Origin: Halichondria panicea
Lineage: Eukaryota > Porifera > Demospongiae > Suberitida > Halichondriidae
Direction of reading: 5' to 3'
Assembly (NCBI RefSeq): GCF_963675165.1
Contig: NC_087392.1
Span: forward strand, 1,131,001-1,195,000
Length of the DNA stretch: 64,000 nucleotides
The translations under genes and the position numbers were made by a program. This document shows positions 12,471-24,064 of the stretch, one piece after another (positions within the stretch are counted from its first letter, which is position 1; each line of letters starts with the position of its first letter). A model generated the notes under the pieces. The model worked only from the letters and a program-made list of their open reading frames with translations, ran no database searches and was not told where the DNA came from.

Positions 12471-13531
12471 ATGGAGAATCAATTCAAGCCCAGGATCTGT
12501 GAATGGGAAGACCTCTCCCTCACGAACACAGAGGCGCTGCAAACATGTGGAGTAACTGTAGAAGCTGTAAAGAAAGTATTGAAGGAAATTCTGGGAGTAT
12601 CAAGTGAAGACAAGCAGTCAACAATTGAGCTAGACCTCTACACCCATGCTTTGCTTTTTGCTAAAACTAACAAATTCAGTCTCCCCCAGATGTCTGCATT
12701 CTTCACAATACTAAAGAGTGTACATAAGCTGTGTATAAGCACACCGTTTGACAATCAGGAACAGGCTTTGGAGCTTTTCAACAACCTCCTTATTCGTCAT
12801 GGAGTATCAAGACCACCTTACAGCGTTATGCTCTTCTCTCTCCAGCAAGTCAAGATCATCACAGACTATGTACTGAGCACATACTTCAAGCACTATAAGA
12901 TGTACAAGTATGCATTCACTAAGAAGGTTCGACTAAGCCTCAGATTAGCGTACAGTGGAGAGGACGTTGGAGAAGAAGAGAATAAAGAAGAAGAAGATGA
13001 GAAAGAGGACACAAAGATTGATCCAGTAGAAGAGCCTGATTTTGTTGAAGATATTGAAGAGGGTATGTGTATACACATGTACTCGTACATCACCCCAAAT
13101 ACCACATACCTTATCAACCCCCCAAATACCACATACCTTATCAACCCCCCAAATACCACATACCTATCAACCCCCCCAAATACCACATACCTTGTATCAC
13201 CCAAACACCACACACACTAACTCAATGTTTCTCAACACAGCTGAGCCTCCCAATGGAGAAGATTCCATTGAAGTAGACCCAACTGAAGAAGCAGATCACA
13301 GAGATCTCAAGGACATAGTGTCCTCCACACTATCAAAGAAGCTAAAAGACCTAGAAGTGAGTATGACTGTGTGTATATTAAAGTTTATGGTTTTCCCCGT
13401 ATCCCATCCAGGTGAGCATTGAGCAGGAAATGAACACACAAGAACGAAAGTTGGCTGAGAGAATTGGTGCTCTAGAAAAGCTTGTTGGAGAGAAACCAAA
13501 GCAACCAAAGCAACCAAAGCCCAAGAAATAA
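12471..13531 (+). CDS. CFAP119: Cilia- and flagella-associated protein 119 (CCDC189-like)
   Basis: The protein resembles CFAP119/CCDC189 (formerly C16orf93), a ciliary/flagellar protein. The match lies in the central conserved region: YTHALLFAKTNKFSLPQMSAFFTI, then KLCISTPFDNQEQALELFNNLL, RPPYSVMLFSLQQVKIITDYV and YFKHYKMYKYAFTKKVRLSL (shown in pieces). A strongly acidic Glu/Asp-rich stretch follows, then a short coiled coil and a Lys/Pro-rich end (KQPKQPKPKK). Three exons; the first intron contains a minisatellite at 13090-13210. I chose ATG 12471 (MENQ...); an in-frame ATG at 12393 exists but lies in likely 5' UTR. A polyadenylation signal follows the stop within 25 bp. Confidence 0.8.
13090..13210. 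repeat. Minisatellite in CFAP119 intron
   Basis: About four head-to-tail copies of a roughly 30 bp unit (containing CCAAATACCACATACCT) lie within the first CFAP119 intron. Each copy differs slightly in its C-run length and in the TTATCA segment. It creates open frames on both strands that are not genes. Confidence 0.85.
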
Positions 13532-13548
13532 CTGACGTCACTGTTTTC

Positions 13549-13554
13549 AATAAA
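13549..13554 (+). terminator. Polyadenylation signal of CFAP119
   Basis: AATAAA begins 17 bases after the CFAP119 stop codon, in the 69 bp gap before the convergent GTF2E2 gene. The 3' UTR must therefore be very short or overlap the neighbour. Confidence 0.55.
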
Positions 13555-13600
13555 TATGTGCAGTATTGTCAAATGAATAACATGATAAAAATAATGAGAA

Positions 13601-13936
13601 TCATTTAGACTCACTAGAATAATCTTTCAGTACAGTTTGATCTAAATGAACGTTCAATATCTTTGTATTTCTTGCTCTTTTCTTGGCTTTTTTTCCATCT
13701 CCAGGAGCCTTTCTCTTGCGCCCCTCTCCCCCCATAGCTCCAATGCCGCAATTGGTGAGGTACTTCTCAATGTCATCTTCTGTCATCCCCGCCACACTCG
13801 CTCTGTGCCAATGGGCTTTGAACTCTTCAGACAGTGGGTCCTCCAGCTCATACTGAGTGTTCTTGTAGAATATGATCTCTTCTTTGTCTTGGCGGGTGAT
13901 ACGATAAATGTCCCCTTCTTCAGTCAGTTTCTAGAA

Positions 13937-13971
<35 letters not shown>

Positions 13972-13972
13972 T

Positions 13973-14003
<31 letters not shown>

Positions 14004-14855
14004 CGTGCGTGTGTGTGTGTGTGCGTGCGTGCGTGCGTGTGTGCGTGTGTGTGAGGGTAGAAAATAAAAATTGTTTGTGGTTTGGGTTTGAAAAAGGAAA
14101 ACTTAACGGAATATGCTTGATAAGTGAAGTAAACTTTAGTGTTTCTAGCTTTAGTACCAGAAAAATAAGAAAAGAAAACCACTTGCCTTCATAACTTTGT
14201 CTGGTTCATGCACAGCCTCTTTGATCTCGCTGAGTAAAGTGCCCCCTCTGGAGTCAAGGTCATTCTCCCTCAGGTAACGGAGCAACTGTTTCCGATTGCG
14301 AACATGGAGCCCAAGTATAGGCTTGAACAGGAAACTCTCTGAAGGAGCATCATACTGCATCTTGATATTGTCCTTTATGTCACGCAGTAGAGTGTGCTTG
14401 AGATCATTGCTGATATTGGAGCATCCTATCTCTAAGAGGATTTGCTCAAATGTAAGTGGTTCGTAGATTTTCTTTGAGTGGCGGTCTTTCAGTGTGTCAA
14501 TCACAGCTTTGAGTAATCGACGTGGATCTGACAAGTGGCTCAGGTTCTTAGCTGGGGAAGGTCGGCTACCTGTACACAATGGATGTGGGGGCATCATTTT
14601 ATGAGATAAAAAAGTACCAGTTCACAATACGTGCGACGAGTGATTGTTTGTAAAGTTACCTGACGGACGTGGTAGAATGGACTTCTTCTTTTTCTTCTTG
14701 ACGGGTTTAGGAGGCAATTTGGAGGCCACCTCCTGTTTAGCCTTGCTGGCTGCCTCTCTGATCTCCTGGCTCTTCTTTGTGGCATCAATAGCACGTTTCT
14801 TGAAAGCTTCTTTTTGCTTCAGCAGAGCTGGATCCATGGCCTCAGGCTCTGACAT
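13601..14855 (-). CDS. GTF2E2: Transcription initiation factor TFIIE subunit beta
   Basis: This is TFIIE beta, a winged-helix general transcription factor that helps load TFIIH at RNA polymerase II promoters. The start [22 protein letters not shown] contains the family-typical MDP.LL...FKKRA, followed by a Lys-rich tract ([10 protein letters not shown]). The core domain shows [26 protein letters not shown] and [19 protein letters not shown], and the tail ends [19 protein letters not shown], which matches the conserved ..H L..VLKDYS end. Four exons; the last intron holds a long (GT)n-type microsatellite. It is tail-to-tail with CFAP119 and head-to-head with UNC45 (about 140 bp). Confidence 0.95.
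13938..14054. repeat. (GT)n/(GC)n-rich microsatellite in GTF2E2 intron
   Basis: About 115 bp of alternating GT with interspersed GCGT units, purine-pyrimidine alternating almost throughout. It lies just inside the last GTF2E2 intron, about 5 bp from the preceding exon edge region near 13933. Alternating tracts of this kind can form Z-DNA. Confidence 0.95.
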
Positions 14856-14997
14856 GATCTGGTAGAGCTATAAATGTTTAGAAATATTTGCCACCGCCTA
14901 GGCCTAGGGAGTGGCTGGCCAGCCTCCATATTCATGTGGTCATTCTTTTATACCTCCCACACCTCTCCCTGTACCAAAGAAAGTCTTGAGGATAGCA
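14856..14997. promoter_or_regulatory. Divergent intergenic region GTF2E2 / UNC45
   Basis: A 142 bp gap lies between opposite-strand start codons. It is inferred to be a shared promoter. If the upstream in-frame UNC45 ATG at 14911 were used, the gap would shrink to 55 bp. Confidence 0.4.
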
Positions 14998-17900
14998 ATG
15001 TCTACACCATCATTGCAGTCGTCCCTACGCTCTAAAGAGGCTGGAAATGAACACTACAAGAACAAGCGTTACCAAGAAGCTTTATCCTGCTACTCAGAGG
15101 CTGTCAAGTCCTGCCCTGAGGAATCCAAAGACGATCGAGTGGTTTTTTTGAAGAACAGATCAGCCTGCTATATTCAGCTAGATCAATATGAAAATGCCCT
15201 CAAAGATACTACGTTGGTGCTCGAACAACTGCCCGCTGACGTGAAGACTCTGTACAGGCATGCACAGGCACTAGAATCACTAGAAAGGCTGCCAGAAGCA
15301 TTTAAGTTCATTAACACACTGATTCGCATTAATCCAAAGAACAAGGAGGCCGAGAATGCTGCTAGGAGACTGACTGCAACGATAAAGAAGCAAGCTGAGG
15401 CAAGACAATCAACAGACTATGTAGTCAAAGAGATGTATTCTGTGCTGGAGGACAAGAAATCTACGGACGAGAAGAAAATCAAAGCAGCCAAAAATCTAGC
15501 CATTGTGAGCCGTGAAAATGCAGGAGCGGAAGAGATCATAAAATTTGATGGCATTACTAAAATAGTTTCTCTGTTGAAAACAACCACTTCGGAGGTGGTT
15601 CATCACTTGTTGCAAACTCTTGTCGGATTGTGCTCCAACGAGGTTCGATCGTCAATTGTTTTAGAAACTCTGTCATTTGAACTGTTGACTTCGATCGTTT
15701 GCCGACCTGAGAAGGAGGTGTGTGGGAGTGGTGTGGCCGTGCTAAAGCAAGCTCTCCTTTCATTTACTAATGTCGAGGCTCCTCTGGTGAAAGATGTGGT
15801 GGATGTAGCCATCCGTCTGCTGGGACGACAGGAAGTGAGTGCAGATGGCAGGGATCGTGTTCTTGAGCTCATCATCTCCTCTGTCTCTCAAGTGAGTGTT
15901 CTACTCTGCAGAGCTTGTAAATGTACAAGTGCCTGTACCAATTTTGATAGGCTAATTTTCTAACTTTGTTACTGTACAAACAACGAAACCAAATGCTATA
16001 TAGATTTGATATGTTTTTGAAAATGAGATGTTTGAGACTGGCTAAGCAGCTTTGATTGTGCCAAAATAAATGACCATACATGTATAATTGCTTTTTCTGA
16101 TACCACGAAGTGAACATACTGAGTATCCAAACTTGTTTGATCTCACAATACCCACACACTTGCCTGTATCCTTTACGACACTCTCTAAACTGAATATGAT
16201 TGATGGTTTAACCACCCTCCCTCTTCTCTCCCCGCACACACTAGAATGGTCTTGGAGCTGTGTTCCTCACAGAAGGAGTGGTTCCTGCTCTCCTGATGTT
16301 GGCAGCCTCCACAGCAAACAATCAGTCGGACTTTGAAATCAGCGATGACCTTCGAATGACGATCTCTGTCGCCCTGTCGAAATTGCATGAGAGCCTCGGT
16401 CGGAACAAAGAACTAATGGACTTAATGAAAGATACTTGCATTTCTTTTGTGCATTCTCACCTCTCAAAGGACAGCTCACAGTCGAAGGTGGAAGGATTGA
16501 CAGCTTTGGCCACTCTCCTACAGGGTGCTTTAGAAGTTGGCAACCAAGTGTTTTCAGAGGAATCTGTTTTGGCAGAGATGGTGAAAATGGCGAAATTAGA
16601 CGATGTCCACTGTCAAGCAATAGCTGCGGAGGCCCTAGCTCTGGCTGCTTCAGATAAGGATAGGTGTCATGGGATAATGCAAGAGGGGTTACCCGTACTC
16701 AAAGCGCTCTACTCTTCTCGTGATGAAGGTGTTCGTGTAAGGGCACTCGTGGGCCTGTGCAAGCTCGGCTCTGTTGGTGGGAGCAACGTCAATGCCCGCA
16801 CCTTGACTGAAGGATCTACTGTGAAACTCGAGAAGGCCTGTCGCAAATTTCTGATACGATCAAAGAAGGGAGACAATCTCAAGAAATGGGCCACTGAAGG
16901 ATTAGCGTTTCTCAGCCTGGATGCAGACGTAAAGGAGGCACTAGTCGGAGACGAAGACGCTCTGAAATCTCTATTCCAAATTCCGAAAACTCAAGACCAG
17001 TCTCTGTTGTATGGGATCGCCACGATATTTGTCAACATGACCAACAGTTACGATAAACCAGAAAAGAACAAAGATCTGGAGGAACTAGGAAAGTTTGCCG
17101 GAGAGAACATGCCGAAAGAACATGAATTCGATAGTGAGGAGCATTTAAAGAAAAGAGTTGCCTCTCTCCTAGGACTTGGAATCGTGCCTGCTCTTGTTTC
17201 TCTGAGTACTGTCGATAGTAAAGCCTTACACGAACAAGTTTCTCGAGTGCTGCTATCCCTTACGGAAAATCCTGCCCACCGTGGAGTTGTCATTCAGCAG
17301 GGTGGGGCCAAGTGTCTGGTTCCTCTAGCAACCAACAGCACAGACAAAGGCAAATTCATTGCTGCTCAAGCTCTGGCCAAGATCGGTATCACCAACGACC
17401 CTCGACTCGCATTTCCGGGTCAAAGATCGTTAGAAATCGTGCGTCCCCTCGTGGGCCTATTGAAATCTGATCAAGGTCTTCAACAATTTGAAGCTCTTAT
17501 GGCACTTACAAACTTGGCCGGTCTCGGTGACGATATCAGGCGACGAATCTACAAAGAGGGGGGATTCCAACACATTGAATCTCTAATGTTTGAAGAGCAT
17601 GAAATGTTGCGACGAGCGGCTACTGAAGCCATGTGCAATTTGGTCTCACTGCAAGAAGCTCACGATCGCTTTCTCAACGATGATGTGGAGAGGGTGAAGC
17701 TACTGACCCTGTTCTCTGGAGAAGATGATCCTGAACTGGCTAAAGCGGCCTCTGGTGCTCTGGCCCAACTGTCTCAGGATCCAAAGATCTGCACCAAAAT
17801 AATGGCCGTCAAATCAGCGAAAGCTATCTTGAAAGAGCTGATAGTGAGCGACAATCAAGAGGTACAGCACAGGGGAATATTCGTTCTCTCGAATCTGATT

Positions 17901-18074
17901 GATGCAAGCAAGGAGATAGCGCAGGAGCTGGTACAAGATGACTTCCTGGAGATAATCATGGCGCTCACTCAGACTAAAGGTACATCTGAAAATGTCAAGT
18001 CAACAGCACTCAGTGCACTGCAGAAAGCACAAGAATATGGACTGATCAAGCCCAACCCAGAACTAGTGAAATGA
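14998..18074 (+). CDS. UNC45: UNC45 myosin chaperone (TPR-UCS protein)
   Basis: UNC45 is an Hsp90 co-chaperone that folds the myosin motor domain in the cytosol. Exon 1 (to 15891) encodes three N-terminal TPR repeats (KEAGNEHYKNKRYQEALSCY; FLKNRSACYIQLDQYENAL; LYRHAQALESLERLPEAF) and the start of an armadillo-like central domain. Exon 2 (16245-18074) carries the rest and the C-terminal UCS domain: VRALVGLCKLGSVGG, EGLAFLSLDADVKEAL, FVNMTNSYD, FEALMALTNLAGLGDDIRR and ATEAMCNLV. It ends KAQEYGLIKPNPELVK, as in animal UNC45s. Only two coding exons are used, unusual among its intron-rich neighbours. The start MSTPSLQ was preferred over the upstream in-frame ATG at 14911. Confidence 0.96.
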
Positions 18075-18368
18075 CAGTATAATTATTGAACAATTGTTTG
18101 GCAAAATTAATTTGTATTGATGTTGTAGTTGAAAAAAATGTTTTTTTCATTTAATTTTTTGATGATGTAATTCTGACAGTACTCCCTGTAACAAACAGGC
18201 CGGTGCAATAGCGTAAAGCCTTAGTTTATACTAACTTGCAAATTGATGTACATACAGAGGGTTGAGATGTTCGCTTTCTTTAATTGACTTCAATTAGCAA
18301 AATTAATAGTGATTTTCAACACAAGTCATAATGGTGTACAACATAGCTATTATATGCAAATGAAAATA

Positions 18369-19251
18369 CTATCTAGAAGCGTCTTTCATGACCCAGAGTC
18401 CGTCTCCAATATAGTGTACATTGTCCACGCCCACTCCCTTGTTCACTCGAGATCTGCATGGGTAATCAAGGCATATTAAATTCACAGCATGGATAAGTAT
18501 AAGTCACTCACATGTCCTCAGTAGACATCTTTGTCAGTCCCACACTAAGGGCATGCTCCTTCCCTTCAGCCATCACTGCCTGGGGGGACATCAGTCAAGA
18601 AAACTCACACTGTAAATTAATAGCAACAGAACTATAGGGGGAAAGCTGATAATTTGTACAGCAAGGTAACACTATATAAGAGGATACGACGATGCTGTTG
18701 TCAGGTAGGGCAGTGTCCATTCTCGCCCCAGGGGAGGTCAGACCTGGGCACATGATGTTGGCTCCACTCAACACAAACTTGATAGCTCCCTTGTCCACTT
18801 GCACATGGGGCAGAATCATTGGGTCTGTATAAGAGAGATACATAAAAACGTACTACTGAGAGAAGGTGTACGCGTTTGTACATACACTTGTGTAGGAGAC
18901 GGAGCGTGGGAATGTACGGGCCGTCTCTTTGCTTGAAGAACAGCAGCTCGTTCTTTATCACTAGAATCTCTACATGCTCATGACTGTGGATGAGAGTTCG
19001 TAAAGGAGTTACCCACATAATAATTACCATTTTAGGATCTGCACTGCTTCTTTTTTGGGTAGAATGTCACTGATAAAATCTTGAATTCCTGGATAGCAGT
19101 CCAATAGTTTTGTTCGTATGCCTCTGACCACACTAGATTTGGCCTGGTTGAAGCCAGACACGTCATTACTGGAGTCAAACCTGACAAGAGGAGCACGAGG
19201 GCATATTATAGAGAAGCATAATTATACTTACAGGACTTACTTCTTGAACAT
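18369..19251 (-). CDS. MCTS1: MCTS1 (MCT-1) translation re-initiation/recycling factor
   Basis: MCTS1 partners with DENR to recycle ribosomes and promote re-initiation. The first coding exon holds only MFKK, split within the second Lys codon, then [19 protein letters not shown]-like [40 protein letters not shown] (in pieces), [20 protein letters not shown] and [10 protein letters not shown]. Next come [20 protein letters not shown] and the end [17 protein letters not shown]. The N-terminal DUF1947-like part and the C-terminal PUA domain are both complete, giving close to the usual 181 residues. It lies tail-to-tail with UNC45 (294 bp apart). Confidence 0.97.
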
Positions 19252-19492
19252 GATGCTTTATTTACAAATTGCATTTGGAAATGGTCATTAATTTTATAAG
19301 TTAAAGTTCACAAATTTGATAATTAGTACAAAATAATGTAATCCCATACAAAGTGAGCAAATACTGTTTACACACACACACACACACACAAAAGTACATG
19401 TAACATGAGGTAAAAAACAACAGCTAAACCTGTGAAATAAATAACTCCACATCAAACACACATGAGAGTTTTAACTTAATTATAATAGATTG

Positions 19493-22400
19493 TCAACCAA
19501 GGTTGGTCGCTGCTACACATTCTAATGCTTTCTCTGTATTCCAGCCAAAGCCGGCATGAACGATCATCAGGTAGACGCAAGCAGTGAAGGTGGTGACAAT
19601 CATCATAGGAAAACCAATTCTGCAGTGGAGAAAAATCACATTTTTGTGGTCTTGTTTAATAGCAACAGATTATAGAAGGAGCGTGTAACTGTACATGGGT
19701 TCGTGGATCGTATCTCGCGTGTTTGCTCCTGTTTACAGCAATATTATGGTCTGAACTAGTTCTCACTTGAAGAATCCAAAGAATGTGATCTTGTAGCCAC
19801 TCTGTTCAGCAATTCCTGCACACACTACGTTTGCCGAGGCTCCAATCAGAGTACCATTACCTGTATGGGTGAGTTAACACACAGAGCTCCTAGAACTGAA
19901 CATTGCAAAGCCTTTCATGAGAAACGAGTGAAGTATGTCATTAAAACAGCTAATTGAAAGTAAGATGAACACAATTATTATAAACTTCCAAGAAAATGCA
20001 AGCCTCAAAAGAATTAATTATGTGGCGTAATAGTAACTACTAGAGGATATAACTATTCTAAACTGTAACAGTAACTGCTAGAAGATAACCGACAAGATAC
20101 TTCTGGACAGTGATCTCACCTCCTAGACATGCCCCCAAGGCCAGAGCCCAGACAAGTGGGCGTAGCTGTAGACAGACACTACGAGAATTAGCCAGGTCCA
20201 CAATGACAGGAATCATGGCCGTCGTGAAGGGAATGTTGTCAATGAACGAGGAAGCTATCGCGGACACCCACACAATGACCACCAGTGAGACGAGCATTTG
20301 CCACTCGACAGGTACCACCGTGATGACATCCACCATTCTGTCCCCAATGAACCGAATCAGCCCCAGCTCTCCAAGACCCTGGAATGACCAAAGAAACACA
20401 ATCCTTCTATGCTATTCCTTTTGGTCAAAAACCAATTGCAAGTTAACGTTCATGTTAATTTGGGTAATTTGGATAGTGGGAATACGTACAGAGGTCCCTT
20501 ATAAAGTACTTCTTTACGTGCTCCCATTTTCCCAACAAAAATCCGGTCTGACTTACCTCCATGAGGATAAAGAGTGCTGCAAAAAAGAGCAGAGTACCCC
20601 ACTCAATCTTGTGCAGGATGGACTCCATGTCCTGCACATCAGCTAAGAGGAGGAGAACCACAGCTCCAAATATTGCAATCCAACCTGTGAGCAAGTTTGA
20701 GTAATATAATACACACACCAGAAACTGGAGCCAATGCAATTAACCTCACCTAACTCTAGCTCGAAGTTTGGCAGTAGATTGGAGATGAAGAACATGATGA
20801 TAACCACAAAGAGCACAACAGAGGATTTGATGAGCAGTACTCGGTTAGTGATACGATACTTAGACTCAAGCTCTGTCAGATTTTTCTGCCACATGTCCAG
20901 TGCCGACTGAGATGTGGTGTCCACCTCCTGTGCCAGCTGGATCCGCACCTCAGCTGCCTTGGCCATTAGAGCGTCTCGTATGGCCCTCTCCTCAAGTGAG
21001 ACCACATTCATTTGCTGAGCGGTCCTCTCCCAAATGTTCACTTCTCTCTTGAGCTCTGATATGTGTGGTGCGTCTGTGTTCCTGACTCTAATGTATTGAC
21101 ACCTGTGGATTATAGCCAAGAGTCCGTAGGCCACAGCTAGACAGGGAATAATGCCAATCACAAGATGGAGAGTGAACTCAGAGAAGTCTATGCCCTGAGA
21201 AGAAGTGAAAATGACTTGTGATGGTGATTTTGCTTCACTATACGTAGTTACACTTACCACTTCTTTGATGAGCTTGTTTGAGACAATAATGACGTTAGGA
21301 GGATCACCAATGGCTGTTGCCGTACCTCCTATATTGGAGAACACCACCTCCGCTATGAGAATTGGACGAGGGTCAAGGTTCAACACTTGGCACAACCTAT
21401 GGAGTGCAAGCAGCCATATCATCGCATCACACAAACACAAATGAAACTTCTATCTACTTCCTTCAATCCACAAACACAACACAAACACAAACACTAGAGG
21501 AATACAAACACTAGAGGTTAGAGACTCACCTTATGGAGACTGGTGTAAGCAAGAGGATGGTAGTCACATTGTCCTGGAGGTGTGCATGGCAATCAATTTT
21601 TGTATGTAATTACAAAGTTACAGTATAGAGGATTCTCTGGACAGTTCTATAACAGCACCCTCCACTCACCAGGAAGGCTGAGACGATGGCTGCAAAGAAA
21701 CAGAGAAGAGTGATGAGAGGCCACACCTTCCCACGGGCCAACTTGTACGCCTTCACCGCTGAGTAGTCAAAGAAACCAGTCTGAGCGAAAATGGCCACTA
21801 GCGTCATCTGAGTGTAGAGGTGTGCGGGGATGAATGGTAGAATGTGATGAATGGGTGAGAAGACAGTGACAACTACAGTAAGTGTACATTGTGCTTAGCC
21901 TACCATTCCAAATAAGAGACATATTGTGTCCAAGTCTATCCACTCAATTACTTCTAGCAGTGTGGGTCTCTGCAGAGGAGGGGGTAGAGAGTGGACAAAC
22001 GGGTCTTAGCTGTAATAAGCATGCACACCTTGTCGAGCATGGAGAGCACTCCCAGTGTACACGTGCTGCCAATGATAGCTGCCACAGTACGATGGACCAC
22101 CTGTGAGGGAGGCGGGGTGTGGTTTGGAGATTTCAACAACCTCTTGAAAAACTACTTACATCAAATCCAATGAGCACGTACACAAACACAAGGATAATGC
22201 CAGAAATGATCACCTGTGGAGATTGAGACACTCAGTTTAAAATTAAGATTAAAACTCCACTCACTTGAGATGAATCTTCTAGTTTCTCCTTGACCACACT
22301 AATTTGAAACTCGACATTGGACATATTGGTTGTGAAGAATGATAGGCTGTAGCTGTAGTGTCATCAACATAGATTAGGCTATTATAAGGTGTATCTATTA

Positions 22401-23744
22401 AACTCACTTGTGCCTGTCTACATCTTCTATTGTCGTAACTGTCGTAGTGGTAGAAAAGTCGTGATGAGAATGATCAGCATTGAAATGGTCGCCCAGTAGG
22501 AAAGAATGACAATTCAAGTCTTCTTCAGTCCTTGTCTTTGTGGGGAGCACACTATAGTTACTTAACACAGGTGATGGAAGCTAGGCACTTACCACAAAGT
22601 CTTCACACGAGTAAATTGTTCCATTACCCCCACACATGAATACATAGTTGGAGCAGTTACCAATAGATGCATTCCCCGGTCTAAAACCGTAGTCTATAAA
22701 TGAGAGGGGTGGGTGATCACATTGTAATTTTTTTAATCAATCCCTTACTTACCAATAAATGGCCCATACAACTCGATTGAGAAAAACTTCCATTCCTCTT
22801 TTTGATCATTAAAAACAACAGCTGTGGGAAAAAGAGTGACGGTTAGCACTGTTTTTGCTTTTTGGAGCCTGCCCTTCTGCAAGTAATTAATACATTAACA
22901 AAGCATTCCACTTTACTCAGTTTATAGAGTCTACTGTTCAGTGAATAAGTCATTCTATAGGCCACAATGGCTTCTCACATGTGTGATGACACGGGACAAC
23001 TCTATGCTCTCTATCAAGCACCTTGTTATTACATTGGTGATTACAGAATGGTGTATAGATGATTACCTCGAGGAGCGTCACTTTTAACATTGACAAAGTA
23101 CTTATCCTCTTCGTGCTCGTCGTTGATGGAGAAGAGAATCTGTGCAAAGAGTAAAATTGACTCGAGGGAGCCGACTAATTTGCTAGACTGGAGCTCATAG
23201 GTACATAATTATAATCTATTGTCACACTTACCACAGATCCGATCACAAACACAGTGAGGAAGGTAATTTTGGATATCGTCCACCTACAAACAAATTAAGT
23301 AATCGTCCGTACAACAAAATGTCCTCCTACTCACCATTGCTTCAGTCTCAGCCATTTACTGGAGTCCCTCTTCTTGCTAGGGGGAGGAGCTGCTTTCTCG
23401 TATTCATTCATCTTCACAACCATGCTCGTCTCCGCTTGAGCTTCCGCTTCCTTCCCATTCTTATCATCTAGGAGGGGGGTGGTCTCCTTATAGCTGAGAC
23501 CCAGTGACTGTTGATGCCTCCGGCTGGCTGCTAGCCTAGCTCTTGAGCTCGGTAGATTCTCATCACAAGTGTCTGAGAAGACAGTGGTATCCTCCAGTCT
23601 CTCTCTCTCTCTAGCTCTTTTGGACAGTTCAGAGTCAGACACAAGCTCTAGTGGGTCACCTTGACCACGGTCACCCCTAGCCTTCCTCCGTCTCCTCCGG
23701 TCCGAGCGCTTATAGTCTAACAACTGTACGCTGTCACTGTCCAT
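19493..23744 (-). CDS. OCA2: OCA2 / P-protein-like membrane transporter
   Basis: This multi-pass protein belongs to the ArsB/NhaD ion-transporter superfamily and is closest to OCA2 (P protein), an organelle chloride/ion transporter. A charged cytosolic N-terminus of about 140 residues has Arg-rich and Ser-rich tracts and an LLDDKNG-type stretch. It is followed by one membrane segment ([15 protein letters not shown]), a lumenal loop with Cys residues and N-glycosylation sequons, and about eleven more membrane segments. Diagnostic words are [62 protein letters not shown] and [15 protein letters not shown], with [20 protein letters not shown] near the end (each given in part). The upstream open frame to 23780 begins at TTG, so ATG 23744 is taken as the start. 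Substrate and organelle are not shown by sequence. Confidence 0.9.
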
Positions 23745-24064
23745 GCTGCAAGATTGAGCTCCTCCTGACTTTGAAACCAATGCTCACAGACACACTAGCA
23801 CTATCATGTGGTGTCAGCGGTGGCTCTGATGTGGTATATATATCTGTGTTCAGCAATCTGTGTGCGCGCAAGAACAAGACAGAGCATCAAAACATCATGT
23901 GACAGAATAGTAGCCAGGACATCCTTGAACGAGCCCCTCCCCCAAACTAGATAATGTTTGTGGTTTTCTTTTCTGCATAATTGCCTTGAGCAAAAAATAT
24001 TGGAGAGCTGTTTAATCTAGCTCGAATTTATGCACGTTTTGCTTTTCGTAGCCAGCCTAGAACT
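23745..24064. promoter_or_regulatory. Divergent intergenic region OCA2-like / RhoGAP
   Basis: 320 bp between two divergent start codons. It contains a TATATATA stretch near 23836-23842 that could serve the minus-strand gene. No other signal was recognised. Confidence 0.35.

Noticed and set aside
13042-13422. Open frames with PKYHIPYQP-like repeats on both strands
   Set aside because: Minisatellite translation across the CFAP119 intron; the real exons use a different frame.
13931-14194. His/Thr- or Cys/Val-repeat frames
   Set aside because: Translation of the GT/GC microsatellite in the GTF2E2 intron.
16339-17293. Several antisense frames opposite UNC45
   Set aside because: They overlap a strongly conserved coding exon and show no domain resemblance or splice signals.
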